Assembly (NCBI RefSeq): GCF_042652645.1
Contig: NZ_JBHSGU010000002.1
Location: forward strand, 620,001 to 684,000
Origin: Glaciecola siphonariae
GTDB lineage: Bacteria > Pseudomonadota > Gammaproteobacteria > Enterobacterales > Alteromonadaceae
Reading direction: 5' to 3'
Length of the DNA stretch: 64,000 nt
Shown here piece after piece: positions 30,925 through 39,283 of this stretch; position 1 is the stretch's first letter, and every line of letters starts with the position of its first letter. The notes under the pieces were generated by a model. The model ran no database searches and was not told where the DNA came from. It was given only the letters and a program-made list of their open reading frames with translations. The position numbers and the translations under genes are program-made.

Positions 30925-31809
30925 ATGGATAAACATCGTCGTAATTGGTTAAAAGGGCTTGCTGTTACCAGCGCGGTGGCAGCATCTGGCATGGTCGGCG
31001 CTGCGAGTGAGCTAAAGCCGGCAAGTGCTAAGAAGCTAAAAGGTAATATTAACCATGCAGTCAGTAGTTGGACCTACGGACATTTATCGATTGAAGAACT
31101 TTGTATCTTGGTTAAATCATTGGGTTTTTCTGCCATCGACTTAGTTGGCCCAAAAGACTGGCCCACTTTGAAAAAATACGGCATTGACTCTTCTATGTGC
31201 AATGGCGCAGAGCCAAATCTAGAAGATGGCTTTATTCACCCCGAACATCACGACGACCTTGAGAAACGCTATTTGCGTCACATCGACTTAGTTGCTGAGG
31301 CAGGTTATAAAAACCTTGTTTGCTTCAGCGGAAATGCTCGCGGCATGAGTCCTGATGTGGGTCTTGAAAATGCTATAGCGGGCTTACGGCGCGTTGTTCC
31401 CCATGCTGAAAAACGCGGCGTGATTTTACAGCTAGAGCTGTTTAACAGCAAAATCGACCATCCCGATTATATGGCAGACAACTCGGCGTGGGGCATAGAG
31501 CTTTGCAAAGCCATCGACTCGCCAAACTTCAAATTACTCTATGATATTTACCACATGCAGATTGAAGAGGGCGATATTATTCGCACCATTACCAACAATC
31601 ACCAGTATTTTGGTCACTATCATACAGCGGGTGTGCCTGGACGAAACGAAATAGATGATACTCAAGAGTTATTTTACCCAGCCATCGCCAAAGCGATTGT
31701 GAAAACTGGGTTTAAAGGATACTTGGCCCAAGAGTTTATTCCTACTCCCGACACTGCACAGGGCAAAGCAATGTCATTGAAAAACGCTATTGATATCTGC
31801 GATGTGTAA
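30925..31809 (+). CDS. Exported sugar phosphate isomerase/hydroxypyruvate isomerase-like TIM-barrel protein
   Basis: This encodes 294 residues. The N-terminus (HRRNWLKGLAVTSAVAASGM) is a Tat-like signal. The body is an AP-endonuclease-2 type TIM barrel of the hydroxypyruvate isomerase kind: metal-ligand candidates are Glu in LQLELFN, Asp in LLYDIYHMQ, His in FGHYHTAGVPGRNE and Glu in AQEFIP. Such enzymes isomerise keto sugars, but the substrate is unknown here. Its stop overlaps the sulfatase start by eight bases. The export of an isomerase suggests periplasmic sugar processing. Confidence 0.8.
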   Translation: MDKHRRNWLKGLAVTSAVAASGMVGAASELKPASAKKLKGNINHAVSSWTYGHLSIEELCILVKSLGFSAIDLVGPKDWPTLKKYGIDSSMCNGAEPNLEDGFIHPEHHDDLEKRYLRHIDLVAEAGYKNLVCFSGNARGMSPDVGLENAIAGLRRVVPHAEKRGVILQLELFNSKIDHPDYMADNSAWGIELCKAIDSPNFKLLYDIYHMQIEEGDIIRTITNNHQYFGHYHTAGVPGRNEIDDTQELFYPAIAKAIVKTGFKGYLAQEFIPTPDTAQGKAMSLKNAIDICDV

Positions 31810-33505
31810 CGCTCGGCTGAGCACCTTTACTAAGCCGCGTAACATAAAAACTGTAGGCTGCTTATCATTGGGGCTTTTAAAAGCGCTTCTGCTAATGTGC
31901 GCTGCGAATACGTCTTTTGTTCACGCCGCGACTCAGCCAAACAAAGCTGATATTGCAGCAGCCCGAAAGCCTAATTTTGTTTTCATTCTAACAGACGATC
32001 AGCGTCATACTGCCGTAGGCTATGCCCAACAAGAAGCGGTGTTAACGCCTACCTTAGATGCGCTTAGTCAGCAGTCGCTTGTATTTACCAACGCGCACAT
32101 TATGGGAGCAATGAGCGCAGCGGTGTGTGCGCCTAGTAGAGCAATGCTCATGACAGGGCGTAATTTATTTGAGATAAGTCAAACGGGTGAAGATATTCCA
32201 GCATGGCAAATTACGCTGCCGCAATGGTTTAAACAACATGGCTATCACACTTTTCATACCGGAAAATGGCACAACGGCAAAAGCGCATTTGCTCGCAGCT
32301 TTACCAGCGCACAAAGCATATTTTTTGGCGGTATGAGCGACCAATATCAGGTTCCTTTGCATGGTTTTGATGCGAGCGGTAAGTACGACTGTGAGCCCAC
32401 CATACAAGGCGTTGAGCATTCTACCGATATTTATGCAGACGCGGCGCTTAACTTTATTGAACACTATGACAGCTCGCAGCCCTTTTTCGCTTTTGTAGCT
32501 TTTCAAGCGCCGCATGATCCTAAGCAAGTGAGCCAACAATATTACTCACAATATGCTGATACAGACATACCCGACATTGTTAATTTGCTGCCAGAACATC
32601 CCTTCGACAATGGTGAGCTAGACGTAAGAGATGAATGGCTAAGTCCAACACCGAGAACTCAAACCGACGTAAAGGCCCATTTAAAGGCTTACTATGCAAT
32701 GATTACCCACATAGATAAGCGAATTGGTGACATTATAAAGGTGCTTGAGCGCAAAGGCTTAATGGACAACACATACATAATTTTTACTTCAGATAACGGC
32801 ATCGCCATGGGCCAGCACGGACTGCTTGGAAAACAGTCTTTATACGACCACAGTTTGCGTGTTCCATTATTGATTGCAGGACCGGGTATCGAGCAAGGCC
32901 TTACCATCGACTCACCGCTTTATCTGTCAAACCTATTCGCCAGTATTTCTGATTTGGCGGGATTTGATATTCCTGATTCAGTTACTCAGAGTAAGGTGGC
33001 GCAAATTAGCGCTAGCATGCCGAAACTTCCTCATGAGAGCAAAAGCTTGCCGCTTAATGAAAGTGACAACACCGCCAGTATTTACGCGTACAAGAGCTAT
33101 CAGCGAGCAATCAAGCAGGGGAGTTTGAAGCTTATTGAATATCAAGTAAAAGGCAAAAAGCACACGCAACTGTTCGACCTAGCAACAGACCCACTTGAGA
33201 TGCACAATTTAGCGAATCAAGCGGCTTATCAGCATACCGTGGGCAAATTAAGAGCTAGGCTTCAAGCAGAACTGAGCCTTGCGGGAGATGCGGCAAAGCT
33301 TCAGGCTGTCGATTGGGCAATTCCAGATTTACCGCAGTGGGGCGAGTTTAATTTAACCCCCGAGCGCCGAGATGGCTACTTTAAAATGAAAGCCATGGCC
33401 GCAGAAGAGCATAAAATGGTGCTTGAATATTTTGCCCCCACAAAACTGCAAGATATCGAAGCCAGCGTCGACCATAAAGACCGCCAAGATAAGACCACAC
33501 GATGA
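31802..33505 (+). CDS. Type I sulfatase (formylglycine-dependent)
   Basis: This encodes 567 residues from ATG 31802; a TTG at 31790 is an alternative. A hydrophobic signal segment (LSLGLLKALLLMCAAN) precedes the mature protein. The signature CAPSR begins at Cys109, the residue converted to formylglycine. Metal-binding TDDQRH, GKWHNG and TSDNG segments are present. It removes sulfate esters from glycans, typically algal polysaccharides. The two exported TIM-barrel genes flank it in overlap, so the three act together. Cys109 maturation requires a sulfatase-modifying enzyme elsewhere. Confidence 0.9.
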   Translation: MCNARLSTFTKPRNIKTVGCLSLGLLKALLLMCAANTSFVHAATQPNKADIAAARKPNFVFILTDDQRHTAVGYAQQEAVLTPTLDALSQQSLVFTNAHIMGAMSAAVCAPSRAMLMTGRNLFEISQTGEDIPAWQITLPQWFKQHGYHTFHTGKWHNGKSAFARSFTSAQSIFFGGMSDQYQVPLHGFDASGKYDCEPTIQGVEHSTDIYADAALNFIEHYDSSQPFFAFVAFQAPHDPKQVSQQYYSQYADTDIPDIVNLLPEHPFDNGELDVRDEWLSPTPRTQTDVKAHLKAYYAMITHIDKRIGDIIKVLERKGLMDNTYIIFTSDNGIAMGQHGLLGKQSLYDHSLRVPLLIAGPGIEQGLTIDSPLYLSNLFASISDLAGFDIPDSVTQSKVAQISASMPKLPHESKSLPLNESDNTASIYAYKSYQRAIKQGSLKLIEYQVKGKKHTQLFDLATDPLEMHNLANQAAYQHTVGKLRARLQAELSLAGDAAKLQAVDWAIPDLPQWGEFNLTPERRDGYFKMKAMAAEEHKMVLEYFAPTKLQDIEASVDHKDRQDKTTR

Positions 33506-34458
33506 CAAAGCATCACCAGCCTTCACGCCGTAAATTTTTGATGCAGGGTGCATCTGTTGTATCACTCGCAATGCTGCCAGCACATGTGCGCAGCTTCGCT
33601 AACAGTGAGACACAAAGACTTGCGACCACCCGCATCGCATGTCAGCAATACCCCTGGATGACGCTAATGGCGCGCGATGGTGCAAGCTGGGACAACAGCT
33701 TAACGCGCTCTTTGCAAATGGTCGTTGACAGTGGTTGCCTTGATTTTGAACCCATGCTGGAAACACCAAAACAAGCCTCTCACCTTCTAGCGGCGTTAAA
33801 AAGCAAACAAATAAACAGCTATTCTGTTTACGTTAACTCAATTTTACATGACGCACGCAAGGTACCTGAGCAACTCGATAATATTTTAGCTGTTGCCGAC
33901 GCAATACAACCCTATGGCGTAAAGATAATCACTACTAATCCTGCGCCAATTTCATGGGATACTCCAAAAGATAAAAGCGATGATGAACTAGCAACTCAGG
34001 TAGCTGCGTTAAATGAACTCGGCGGTGCGCTTAAACAAAAAGGTATTGTTCTCGCCTATCATAATCACGATGCTGAAATGCGACATGGCGCGAGGGAGTT
34101 TCATCATATGATGCGCGCCTCGTCTGCTGATAAAGTTAAACTTTGCCTTGATGCTCAGTGGATTTATCGCGGAGTCGGTAATTCTTCACTTGCACTAATG
34201 GATATCGTTGATATGTATGCCGCAAGAGTGGTCTCTGTGCATTTACGCCAGTCATTTCGAGGGACTTGGTCTGAAACCTTCTCACAGGGGGATATCGATT
34301 ATGCATCAATACTACAACGCCTGCGAGCAGAACATAGACCCATGCACTTTGTGTTAGAGCAAGCGGTAGAAGCAACTAGCCCACATACACTCAATGCAAT
34401 ACAGGCGCATAGACAAAGCCTTGCGTATGCCTCAACACTTATTGGAAGTGAGCAGTAA
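33502..34458 (+). CDS. Second exported sugar phosphate isomerase/epimerase-like TIM barrel
   Basis: This encodes 318 residues. SRRKFLMQGASVVSLAML is a twin-arginine signal. The body is an IolE/AP-endonuclease-2-like TIM barrel, with LAYHNHDAEM, KLCLDAQW, VSVHLRQS and FVLEQAVE as the metal-site segments. It overlaps the sulfatase stop by four bases (ATGA). It differs substantially from the first isomerase gene, so it is not a recent duplicate. A role in epimerising or cleaving desulfated sugars in the periplasm is an inference from the operon. Confidence 0.8.
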   Translation: MTKHHQPSRRKFLMQGASVVSLAMLPAHVRSFANSETQRLATTRIACQQYPWMTLMARDGASWDNSLTRSLQMVVDSGCLDFEPMLETPKQASHLLAALKSKQINSYSVYVNSILHDARKVPEQLDNILAVADAIQPYGVKIITTNPAPISWDTPKDKSDDELATQVAALNELGGALKQKGIVLAYHNHDAEMRHGAREFHHMMRASSADKVKLCLDAQWIYRGVGNSSLALMDIVDMYAARVVSVHLRQSFRGTWSETFSQGDIDYASILQRLRAEHRPMHFVLEQAVEATSPHTLNAIQAHRQSLAYASTLIGSEQ

Positions 34459-34556
34459 AAAAACGGTTCCCAAATTACTGGCTTTGTATGATACTAATGC
34501 ACCTAAAGTAATAGCTTTAGCATATTTTTATAATAACAATTAGGCTGAATTACTAC

Positions 34557-35201
34557 GTGATCAAAATATTAGTAGTGGATGACCATGAGCTAGTAAGGAC
34601 AGGGATAAGCCGAATTCTTAACGACGTAAAAGATTTCTCAGTGGTAGCACAAGTGGGCTGCGGTGAAGATGCCGTTGCCTACTGCAGAAAGCACACACCC
34701 GACATTGTATTAATGGATGTGGGCATGCCAGGCATTGGTGGCTTAGAGGCTACCAAAAAGGTAATGCGTGTTTGCGACAGCACGCGCGTGATTTGTTTGT
34801 CGATGCACAAAGAAAACCCGATACCCGCTAAAATTATGCAGGCAGGTGCTTATGGTTTTTTAACCAAAGATGCCGAACACAGCGAGATGATAAATGCTAT
34901 CTATAAAGTTGCATCTGGTCAAAAGTACATCTCGCCTGAGATAGCTCAAAAAATAGCAATTGGCGCATTAGACCTTAATCAAAGCAATCCTTTTGAGGCC
35001 CTTACCGAGAGAGAGTTAGAAATAACGCTCATGATAACCCGCGGTGTCAAAGTGACCGAAATTGCCCGTTCGCTGAGCTTAAGCGCTAAAACCGTGAATA
35101 CCTATCGGTATAGAACCTTCGACAAGCTAGGTATTGATTCGGATGTTGAACTAACTCATTTAGCTCTGCGCCACGATCTCATTCAAACTTCTACTCATTA
35201 A
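34557..35201 (+). CDS. uvrY: Response regulator UvrY/GacA
   Basis: This encodes 214 residues from a GTG. An N-terminal receiver has D8/D9, phospho-acceptor D54 and K104-type Lys in FLTKDA. A C-terminal LuxR-type helix-turn-helix is in TERELEITLMITRG and TVNTYRYR. It is the partner of the BarA/GacS kinase and controls the Csr small RNAs. It lies six bases upstream of uvrC as in other gammaproteobacteria. An AT-rich stretch with TATAAT at 34529-34534 upstream may be its -10. Confidence 0.95.
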   Translation: MIKILVVDDHELVRTGISRILNDVKDFSVVAQVGCGEDAVAYCRKHTPDIVLMDVGMPGIGGLEATKKVMRVCDSTRVICLSMHKENPIPAKIMQAGAYGFLTKDAEHSEMINAIYKVASGQKYISPEIAQKIAIGALDLNQSNPFEALTERELEITLMITRGVKVTEIARSLSLSAKTVNTYRYRTFDKLGIDSDVELTHLALRHDLIQTSTH

Positions 35202-35207
35202 GGCATT

Positions 35208-37037
35208 ATGTCAGAGCGAGAAACGGGCTTTGATGCCAAGCAGTTTTTAAAAAATGTGTCGGGTGCACCGGGCGTTTATCGCATGTACAATGCGGCAAAA
35301 GACGTAATATACGTAGGAAAAGCCAAAAACTTAAAAAAGCGTTTAACTAGCTACTTTCGGACCAATGTAGACAGCACAAAAACGCAAACGCTCGTTTCTC
35401 ACATTGCACACATCGACGTGACGCTCGTTAGCAGTGAAACTGAAGCGTTCTTACTCGAAAACAACTACATCAAAAAATATCGGCCTCGGTATAACGTGGT
35501 GTTGCGAGACGATAAATCGTATCCATTCATATTTTTGTCTGAACATAAGCATCCTAAATTAGGTATTCACCGCGGTGCTAAAAAAGCCAAGGGCGAATAC
35601 TTTGGTCCGTATCCAAGCGCTTGGTCGGTGCGTGAGAGCCTGCGTTCTATGCAGCGCTTGTTCCCAGTTCGTCAGTGTGACGACAGTTATTATCGCAATC
35701 GCACGCGCCCCTGCCTGCAATATCAGCTCGAACGATGCAGTGCACCCTGTGTAGAGGGTTTTGTATCTGATGAGGAGTATGCGGAGCAGGTGAGGTTGGC
35801 GGTTTTGTTTTTACGAGGTAAAAACTCAGAGGTTATTCAAAGTCTCGTGACTAAAATGGAGGCTGCCAGCGTTAATTTAAATTTTGAGGCCGCTGCGAAG
35901 TATCGCGACCAAATAAGCGCGCTTAGAAAAGTGCAAGAGCAGCAGCTTATTAGTGGCTCGCAACAAGAAATGGATGTGTTTGGCTTTTCGTTCAAACACG
36001 GCATGGCCTGCGTATACGGCATGTTTATACGAGACAATCAATTACTGGGAAGCAAATCGTTTTTTCCAAAAATACCCAAAGGCGCAAGCGCAGAAGAAAT
36101 TTTTGAGTCATTTTTGCTGCAATTTTATTTGGCGGGAAACAAGCTCATCCCGAAACAAATTGTAGTGCCATTTAAGTTTAACGAAATGCCTGAGGTTGAA
36201 AATGTGCTATCGCTTGAGGCAAACCGTAAAGTTGCCTTTTATGAAGGGGTAAGAGACGAAAAACGAAAGTATTTAAAACTCGCCAACACCAATGCAGAAA
36301 ATGCGCTTGAAACGCAGCAAAACCAGCAAAAGTCGATGTTTGCTCGCTTCAAAGACCTAGAGCAGCTATTAAGTGTAGATTCGCCCATAAAGCGAATGGA
36401 GTGTTTCGATATATCGCATACATCCGGTCAACAAACGGTTGCTTCATGCGTGGTGTTTGACCGAAACGGACCATTAAAAAGTGATTATCGCACCTTTAAT
36501 ATCGACGGCATTACCCCAGGGGACGATTACGCGGCAATGGCGCAAGCCTTGAAACGCCGATACAAAAAAATTGCAGACGATGCAAAACTGCCTGATGTAC
36601 TGTTAATCGACGGCGGGAAAGGGCAACTCTCGCAGGCTGAAAAGCATTTTGCAAAGTGGCCGGCTGAATATAAGCCCTTAATTGTGGGCGTAGCAAAAGG
36701 CACCACTCGAAAGCCCGGCCTTGAGACTCTCATCCTTGCCGATTCGCATGAAACCATTCCGGTGCAACCCGATGCACCTGGCTTGCACTTGGTGCAGCAT
36801 ATTCGCGATGAGTCGCACCGCTTTGCTATTACCGGGCATCGGGCACGTCGCCAAAAAGCAAAAAATCAATCGGTGTTGCAAGAAATTCCTGGAGTAGGGG
36901 CTAAGCGCAGACAAGCCCTACTAAAATATACTGGCGGCATTCAGGGGCTCAAAAAAGCGAGTCGAGAAGAAATTGCGAAAGTGCCGGGTATAAGCGATGA
37001 CTTAGCCGATACAATATATGATTATTTACACGCTTGA
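35208..37037 (+). CDS. uvrC: Excinuclease ABC subunit C
   Basis: This encodes 609 residues (E. coli 610). N-terminal GIY-YIG nuclease (APGVYRMYN, VIYVGKAKNLKKRL), a UVR region near 200-235, the RNase H-like C-terminal nuclease (ECFDISHTSGQ, LLIDGGKGQL) and two helix-hairpin-helix motifs at the end. It makes both incisions in nucleotide excision repair. The last 76 bases of the gene belong to an 80-bp repeat also found at 40245-40324, so the 3' end of this gene probably came with the downstream island. Confidence 0.97.
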   Translation: MSERETGFDAKQFLKNVSGAPGVYRMYNAAKDVIYVGKAKNLKKRLTSYFRTNVDSTKTQTLVSHIAHIDVTLVSSETEAFLLENNYIKKYRPRYNVVLRDDKSYPFIFLSEHKHPKLGIHRGAKKAKGEYFGPYPSAWSVRESLRSMQRLFPVRQCDDSYYRNRTRPCLQYQLERCSAPCVEGFVSDEEYAEQVRLAVLFLRGKNSEVIQSLVTKMEAASVNLNFEAAAKYRDQISALRKVQEQQLISGSQQEMDVFGFSFKHGMACVYGMFIRDNQLLGSKSFFPKIPKGASAEEIFESFLLQFYLAGNKLIPKQIVVPFKFNEMPEVENVLSLEANRKVAFYEGVRDEKRKYLKLANTNAENALETQQNQQKSMFARFKDLEQLLSVDSPIKRMECFDISHTSGQQTVASCVVFDRNGPLKSDYRTFNIDGITPGDDYAAMAQALKRRYKKIADDAKLPDVLLIDGGKGQLSQAEKHFAKWPAEYKPLIVGVAKGTTRKPGLETLILADSHETIPVQPDAPGLHLVQHIRDESHRFAITGHRARRQKAKNQSVLQEIPGVGAKRRQALLKYTGGIQGLKKASREEIAKVPGISDDLADTIYDYLHA

Positions 37038-37041
37038 CCTT
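36962..37041 (+). repeat. Left copy of the 80-bp uvrC-end direct repeat (island boundary)
   Basis: This copy holds the last 25 codons of uvrC plus four bases, and by my count matches 40245-40324 at 75 of 80 positions. It is the functional copy, coding for EEIAKVPGISDDLADTIYDY. Confidence 0.9.
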
Positions 37042-37496
37042 ACGAGTCTAAAGGTTTGCCATAATATTCGTATAACATTTTAGCCGATCTCGGGTCTAAT
37101 AAGCTTCAACATGTTCTTCTCGCAATGTTGACCAGTATTGATAGAGTAAACCCGAATTTAACTTTTTATCCACTTAATGTGAAACTTCTCTGCTTTAATG
37201 CTTTATCGTTTGATGCGCATAAAGAGCACAATTTGATTTAAAAATGCAGACACACTACCTCCCTATGTATGTTTAGAAACATGTTCTTGCTAAGTGACAT
37301 CCGATGTCTTTATAAAAGTTGTTCGCTCACTTTGCTAACTATCTGAAAAAGTGAGATTTATCCCAAAACATTAATTTATCAAGAGGCTCGCTAAAAACTG
37401 GCGTGCTAAAAACGTGTGTTTTGTGCAAGTATCGCGCTTGATAACTTCATAAATACCAAGTAAAACAGTGATAACCAAGAAATGAGGATTTAAAAT
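37042..37496 (+). other. 455-bp stretch without a convincing gene at the island's left end
   Basis: This AT-rich stretch follows the left repeat. I find no convincing ORF, no remnant of an integrase gene, and no attC-type GTTRRRY terminus near the first cassette. It would be the place for an attI-like site or a cassette promoter; I cannot define either by eye. Confidence 0.5.
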
Positions 37497-37619
37497 ATGA
37501 AACTGAACTTCGGTATTTATTTAAAATTCTCGATAATAAGTTTTTGGTGCAAAGGGAGAGTATGCAGCCTTCAATCAAGTTTGAAAAAATATGGAGTGAC
37601 GAAGACATTACTGAATTAA
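37497..37619 (+). CDS. Small overlapping ORF (40 aa) at the start of the first cassette
   Basis: ATG 37497 has a strong GAGGA Shine-Dalgarno eight bases upstream and reads 40 codons (MKLNFGIYLKFSIISFW...) to TAA 37617-37619. It overlaps the start of the 37562 gene in another frame. It may be a leader peptide that couples translation to the cassette gene, a short membrane peptide (hydrophobic start), or a chance ORF. The good ribosome site is the main support. Confidence 0.35.
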   Translation: MKLNFGIYLKFSIISFWCKGRVCSLQSSLKKYGVTKTLLN

Positions 37620-37996
37620 GAATTACAGTTAGTAATGGCCGTTCCTTCTTTTCAAATAGTGTTTATATCGGCAATGATCACTTAGCAACCATGTTTAAAG
37701 ATATAGATTCTTTTAAAAGCAATTATTATGGTGGTATACGAGATATTGAATTAGGTACTTTTGGTCGTGAATATGCGAATGGTGCTTTTCACGCAAGACT
37801 TCATTTCCCTAAGCCCGGGAATTTGTTCATATCAACCACTCAGCAGTCTGAATTTTTCGATTTTAAAGGGCTGGAAGTAGCGAGTGAGGCAAAAATGTAT
37901 CTGTCGACTGAACCTGGTTTGCTCGATAATTTTCTAATCGAGCTTAAGAGTATGAGTAATGATAATTCAACAACGGCTGAGCTAATTTGCACCTAA
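37562..37996 (+). CDS. Cassette-encoded protein of unknown function
   Basis: This encodes 144 residues from ATG 37562, preceded by GGGAGAG. Upstream TTG/GTG starts are possible. It is a soluble beta-rich protein (ELRITVSNGRSFFSNSVYIG, GTFGREYANGAFHARLHFP, GNLFISTTQQSEF). No family recognised. The stop codon TAA lies inside the R'' box of the following attC-like site, the usual compact layout of integron cassettes. Confidence 0.7.
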   Translation: MQPSIKFEKIWSDEDITELRITVSNGRSFFSNSVYIGNDHLATMFKDIDSFKSNYYGGIRDIELGTFGREYANGAFHARLHFPKPGNLFISTTQQSEFFDFKGLEVASEAKMYLSTEPGLLDNFLIELKSMSNDNSTTAELICT

Positions 37997-38122
37997 CAAA
38001 ACACTCATGGCGGTCACTGTCGCTCCCTCGGACACACAATTTGTTGAGTAATTTGCATTACGCTTCGCTACATTGTTGCAAATTACTCAACAAACCGTGC
38101 GCCGCTTAGTTTGGCGTTAGCT
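37991..38122 (+). repeat. attC-like site 1 (132 bp)
   Basis: It begins with ACCTAAC (consensus RYYYAAC) and ends with GTTAGCT (consensus GTTRRRY). Inside is a perfect 18-bp inverted repeat (38040-38057 with 38077-38094) around a loop of 19 bases. The length is similar to Vibrio cholerae VCR sites. The upstream gene stops inside its first box. Confidence 0.85.
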
Positions 38123-38155
38123 TCCCTTCAAATTTATCTTGCTGTTCTGTCTAAA

Positions 38156-38176
38156 TAGGTATAATTTCTATACCTA
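38156..38176 (+). promoter_or_regulatory. brnT promoter with palindromic operator, near-leaderless
   Basis: TAGGTATA (38156-38163) and TATACCTA (38169-38176) form a perfect eight-base palindrome around ATTTC. The -10 TATAAT (38160-38165) is inside it. With this -10 transcription would start about at 38172, only a few bases from the ATG at 38176, so the transcript is essentially leaderless. The palindrome fits autorepression by the RHH-type BrnA or by the BrnTA complex. Confidence 0.7.
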
Positions 38177-38439
38177 TGAAAAGTTTTGAATATGATGAAC
38201 AGAAAAGTATATCCAACTTATCAAAGCACGGTATCGATTTTGAGGATGCTCAAAAGATATGGATGGACGATTATCACATTGAAGTGAAGGTGCAGTTTGT
38301 TGAGGAACCGAGATATATCATTGTTGGTCTTATTGATGACAAATTTTGGACCGCAGTGATAACGTATCGTAATGAAGTGATACGCATTATTTCAGTGCGA
38401 CGCTCAAGAAAGGCAGAGGTGGCGCTTTATGAAAGCTAG
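38176..38439 (+). CDS. brnT: BrnT family toxin (first pair)
   Basis: This encodes 87 residues. It matches the BrnT pattern: FEYDEQKSISNLSKHGIDFEDA, then D-rich middle, and RIISVRRSRKAE near the end. BrnT is a RelE-like ribonuclease that blocks translation when its antitoxin is lost. It overlaps brnA by 11 bases. It sits in the second cassette, under the palindromic promoter. Confidence 0.9.
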   Translation: MKSFEYDEQKSISNLSKHGIDFEDAQKIWMDDYHIEVKVQFVEEPRYIIVGLIDDKFWTAVITYRNEVIRIISVRRSRKAEVALYES

Positions 38440-38695
38440 TGAATTCGACAAGAAGTTTGACGACAATAACGACGACATTATAGATGACTTAGATTTATCT
38501 ACTTTGCGTCGACCCAATCAACCGCTGAAACGTGTAAATGTAGATTTTCCTAGCTGGATGGTCAAATCTCTGGACAGGGAGGCTTCAAGAATTGGTGTTA
38601 CGCGCCAATCAATCATTAAGGTCTGGTTAGCCGAGAGATTAGAGGCTGGGGAAGCTAACAAAAACATTAAGACGGACCATTTACAAGAGCGGTAA
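38429..38695 (+). CDS. brnA: BrnA-type antitoxin, CopG/RHH (first pair)
   Basis: This encodes 88 residues. It opens KASEFDKKFDDNNDDIIDDL, the acidic toxin-binding arm, and ends with an RHH domain (KRVNVDFPSWMVKSLDREAS, GVTRQSIIKVWLAERL). It neutralises BrnT and represses the operon. The last 43 bases of the gene overlap attC-like site 2, so the recombination site encodes the antitoxin C-terminus. Confidence 0.9.
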   Translation: MKASEFDKKFDDNNDDIIDDLDLSTLRRPNQPLKRVNVDFPSWMVKSLDREASRIGVTRQSIIKVWLAERLEAGEANKNIKTDHLQER

Positions 38696-38721
38696 ATGGC
38701 CGCTCATGCAAGGTGTTAGGT
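38653..38721 (+). repeat. attC-like site 2 (69 bp)
   Basis: AGCTAAC and GTTAGGT are the end boxes. The arms CGGACCATTTAC and GTAAATGGCCG pair along 11 bases with one extra unpaired A on one arm, an extrahelical base as seen in true attC hairpins. It is much shorter than site 1 and overlaps the end of brnA. Its R' box also provides a TAGGT that may serve as Shine-Dalgarno for the gene at 38727. Confidence 0.75.
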
Positions 38722-38726
38722 TGCCG

Positions 38727-39161
38727 ATGATGAACCGATTTCTACTGGTTGTTTTAATTTTCTCAATAGTGGGTTGCTCATCCGGACCTACAGATGAAGC
38801 TGTTGAAGTCATGTGGCATGGCGGCGCACCGGCGAGACAATATTCGTTCGAATTTTTAGATATCAATAAGTCTCCACTTTCGGGAGTGTCATTTAAATGT
38901 TTCGGAGATGAAGGATCTATAGCTGCTTATGTCGCCTCTGATTTAAATCAGTCCTCAACTATCTCTGACAAGTTTGGCGCCCTCACTATTTCTCATCAGG
39001 GGTTTCAAACTCATGGAACATACATGCAGAAGGGAAACGAACGTTGGGCATTTACGACGCTTGAATTACCTAGGTGCGAATTCTATTATCTTGGTGATAC
39101 CGTCTTTTCTGGTAACTTAAAATCGTTCAATACAAAAGAATTGGTGGTTGTAAGTGAATAA
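38727..39161 (+). CDS. Cassette-encoded lipoprotein of unknown function
   Basis: This encodes 144 residues from ATG 38727 (or 38730; an upstream ATG at 38706 lies within the attC). The signal NRFLLVVLIFSIVGCSSG has a lipobox ending in Cys (IVGC), so the protein should be lipidated and membrane-anchored. The mature part is beta-rich (QYSFEFLDINKSPLSGVSFK) and contains two cysteines. No family recognised. It begins six bases after the attC end, so its ribosome site is in the attC R' box. Confidence 0.75.
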   Translation: MMNRFLLVVLIFSIVGCSSGPTDEAVEVMWHGGAPARQYSFEFLDINKSPLSGVSFKCFGDEGSIAAYVASDLNQSSTISDKFGALTISHQGFQTHGTYMQKGNERWAFTTLELPRCEFYYLGDTVFSGNLKSFNTKELVVVSE

Positions 39162-39164
39162 GCA

Positions 39165-39277
39165 ACCTAACAAAGCATAAACGCACTCCCGTCGGTCGCT
39201 GGGACAACTTTAAGTGCGGCCTTCGCTTCGCTCAAAACGTCCACACATAAACCTGCCCGTTATGCGGGGTGTTATCT
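39165..39277 (+). repeat. attC-like site 3 (113 bp)
   Basis: ACCTAAC at 39165-39171 and GTTATCT at 39271-39277 are the end boxes. The arms GCATAAACG and CGTTATGC pair with one extrahelical A. The interior has further partial pairings (CGCACT/AAGTGCG). It begins three bases after the lipoprotein stop. Confidence 0.8.
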
Positions 39278-39283
39278 CTCAAT

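Noticed and set aside
31790..31801. TTG start for the sulfatase
   Set aside because: ATG 31802 is in frame and gives a typical signal peptide; the TTG extension adds nothing recognisable.
37042..37496. Decayed intI gene upstream of the cassettes
   Set aside because: I looked for a frame or motif of a tyrosine recombinase on both strands and saw none.
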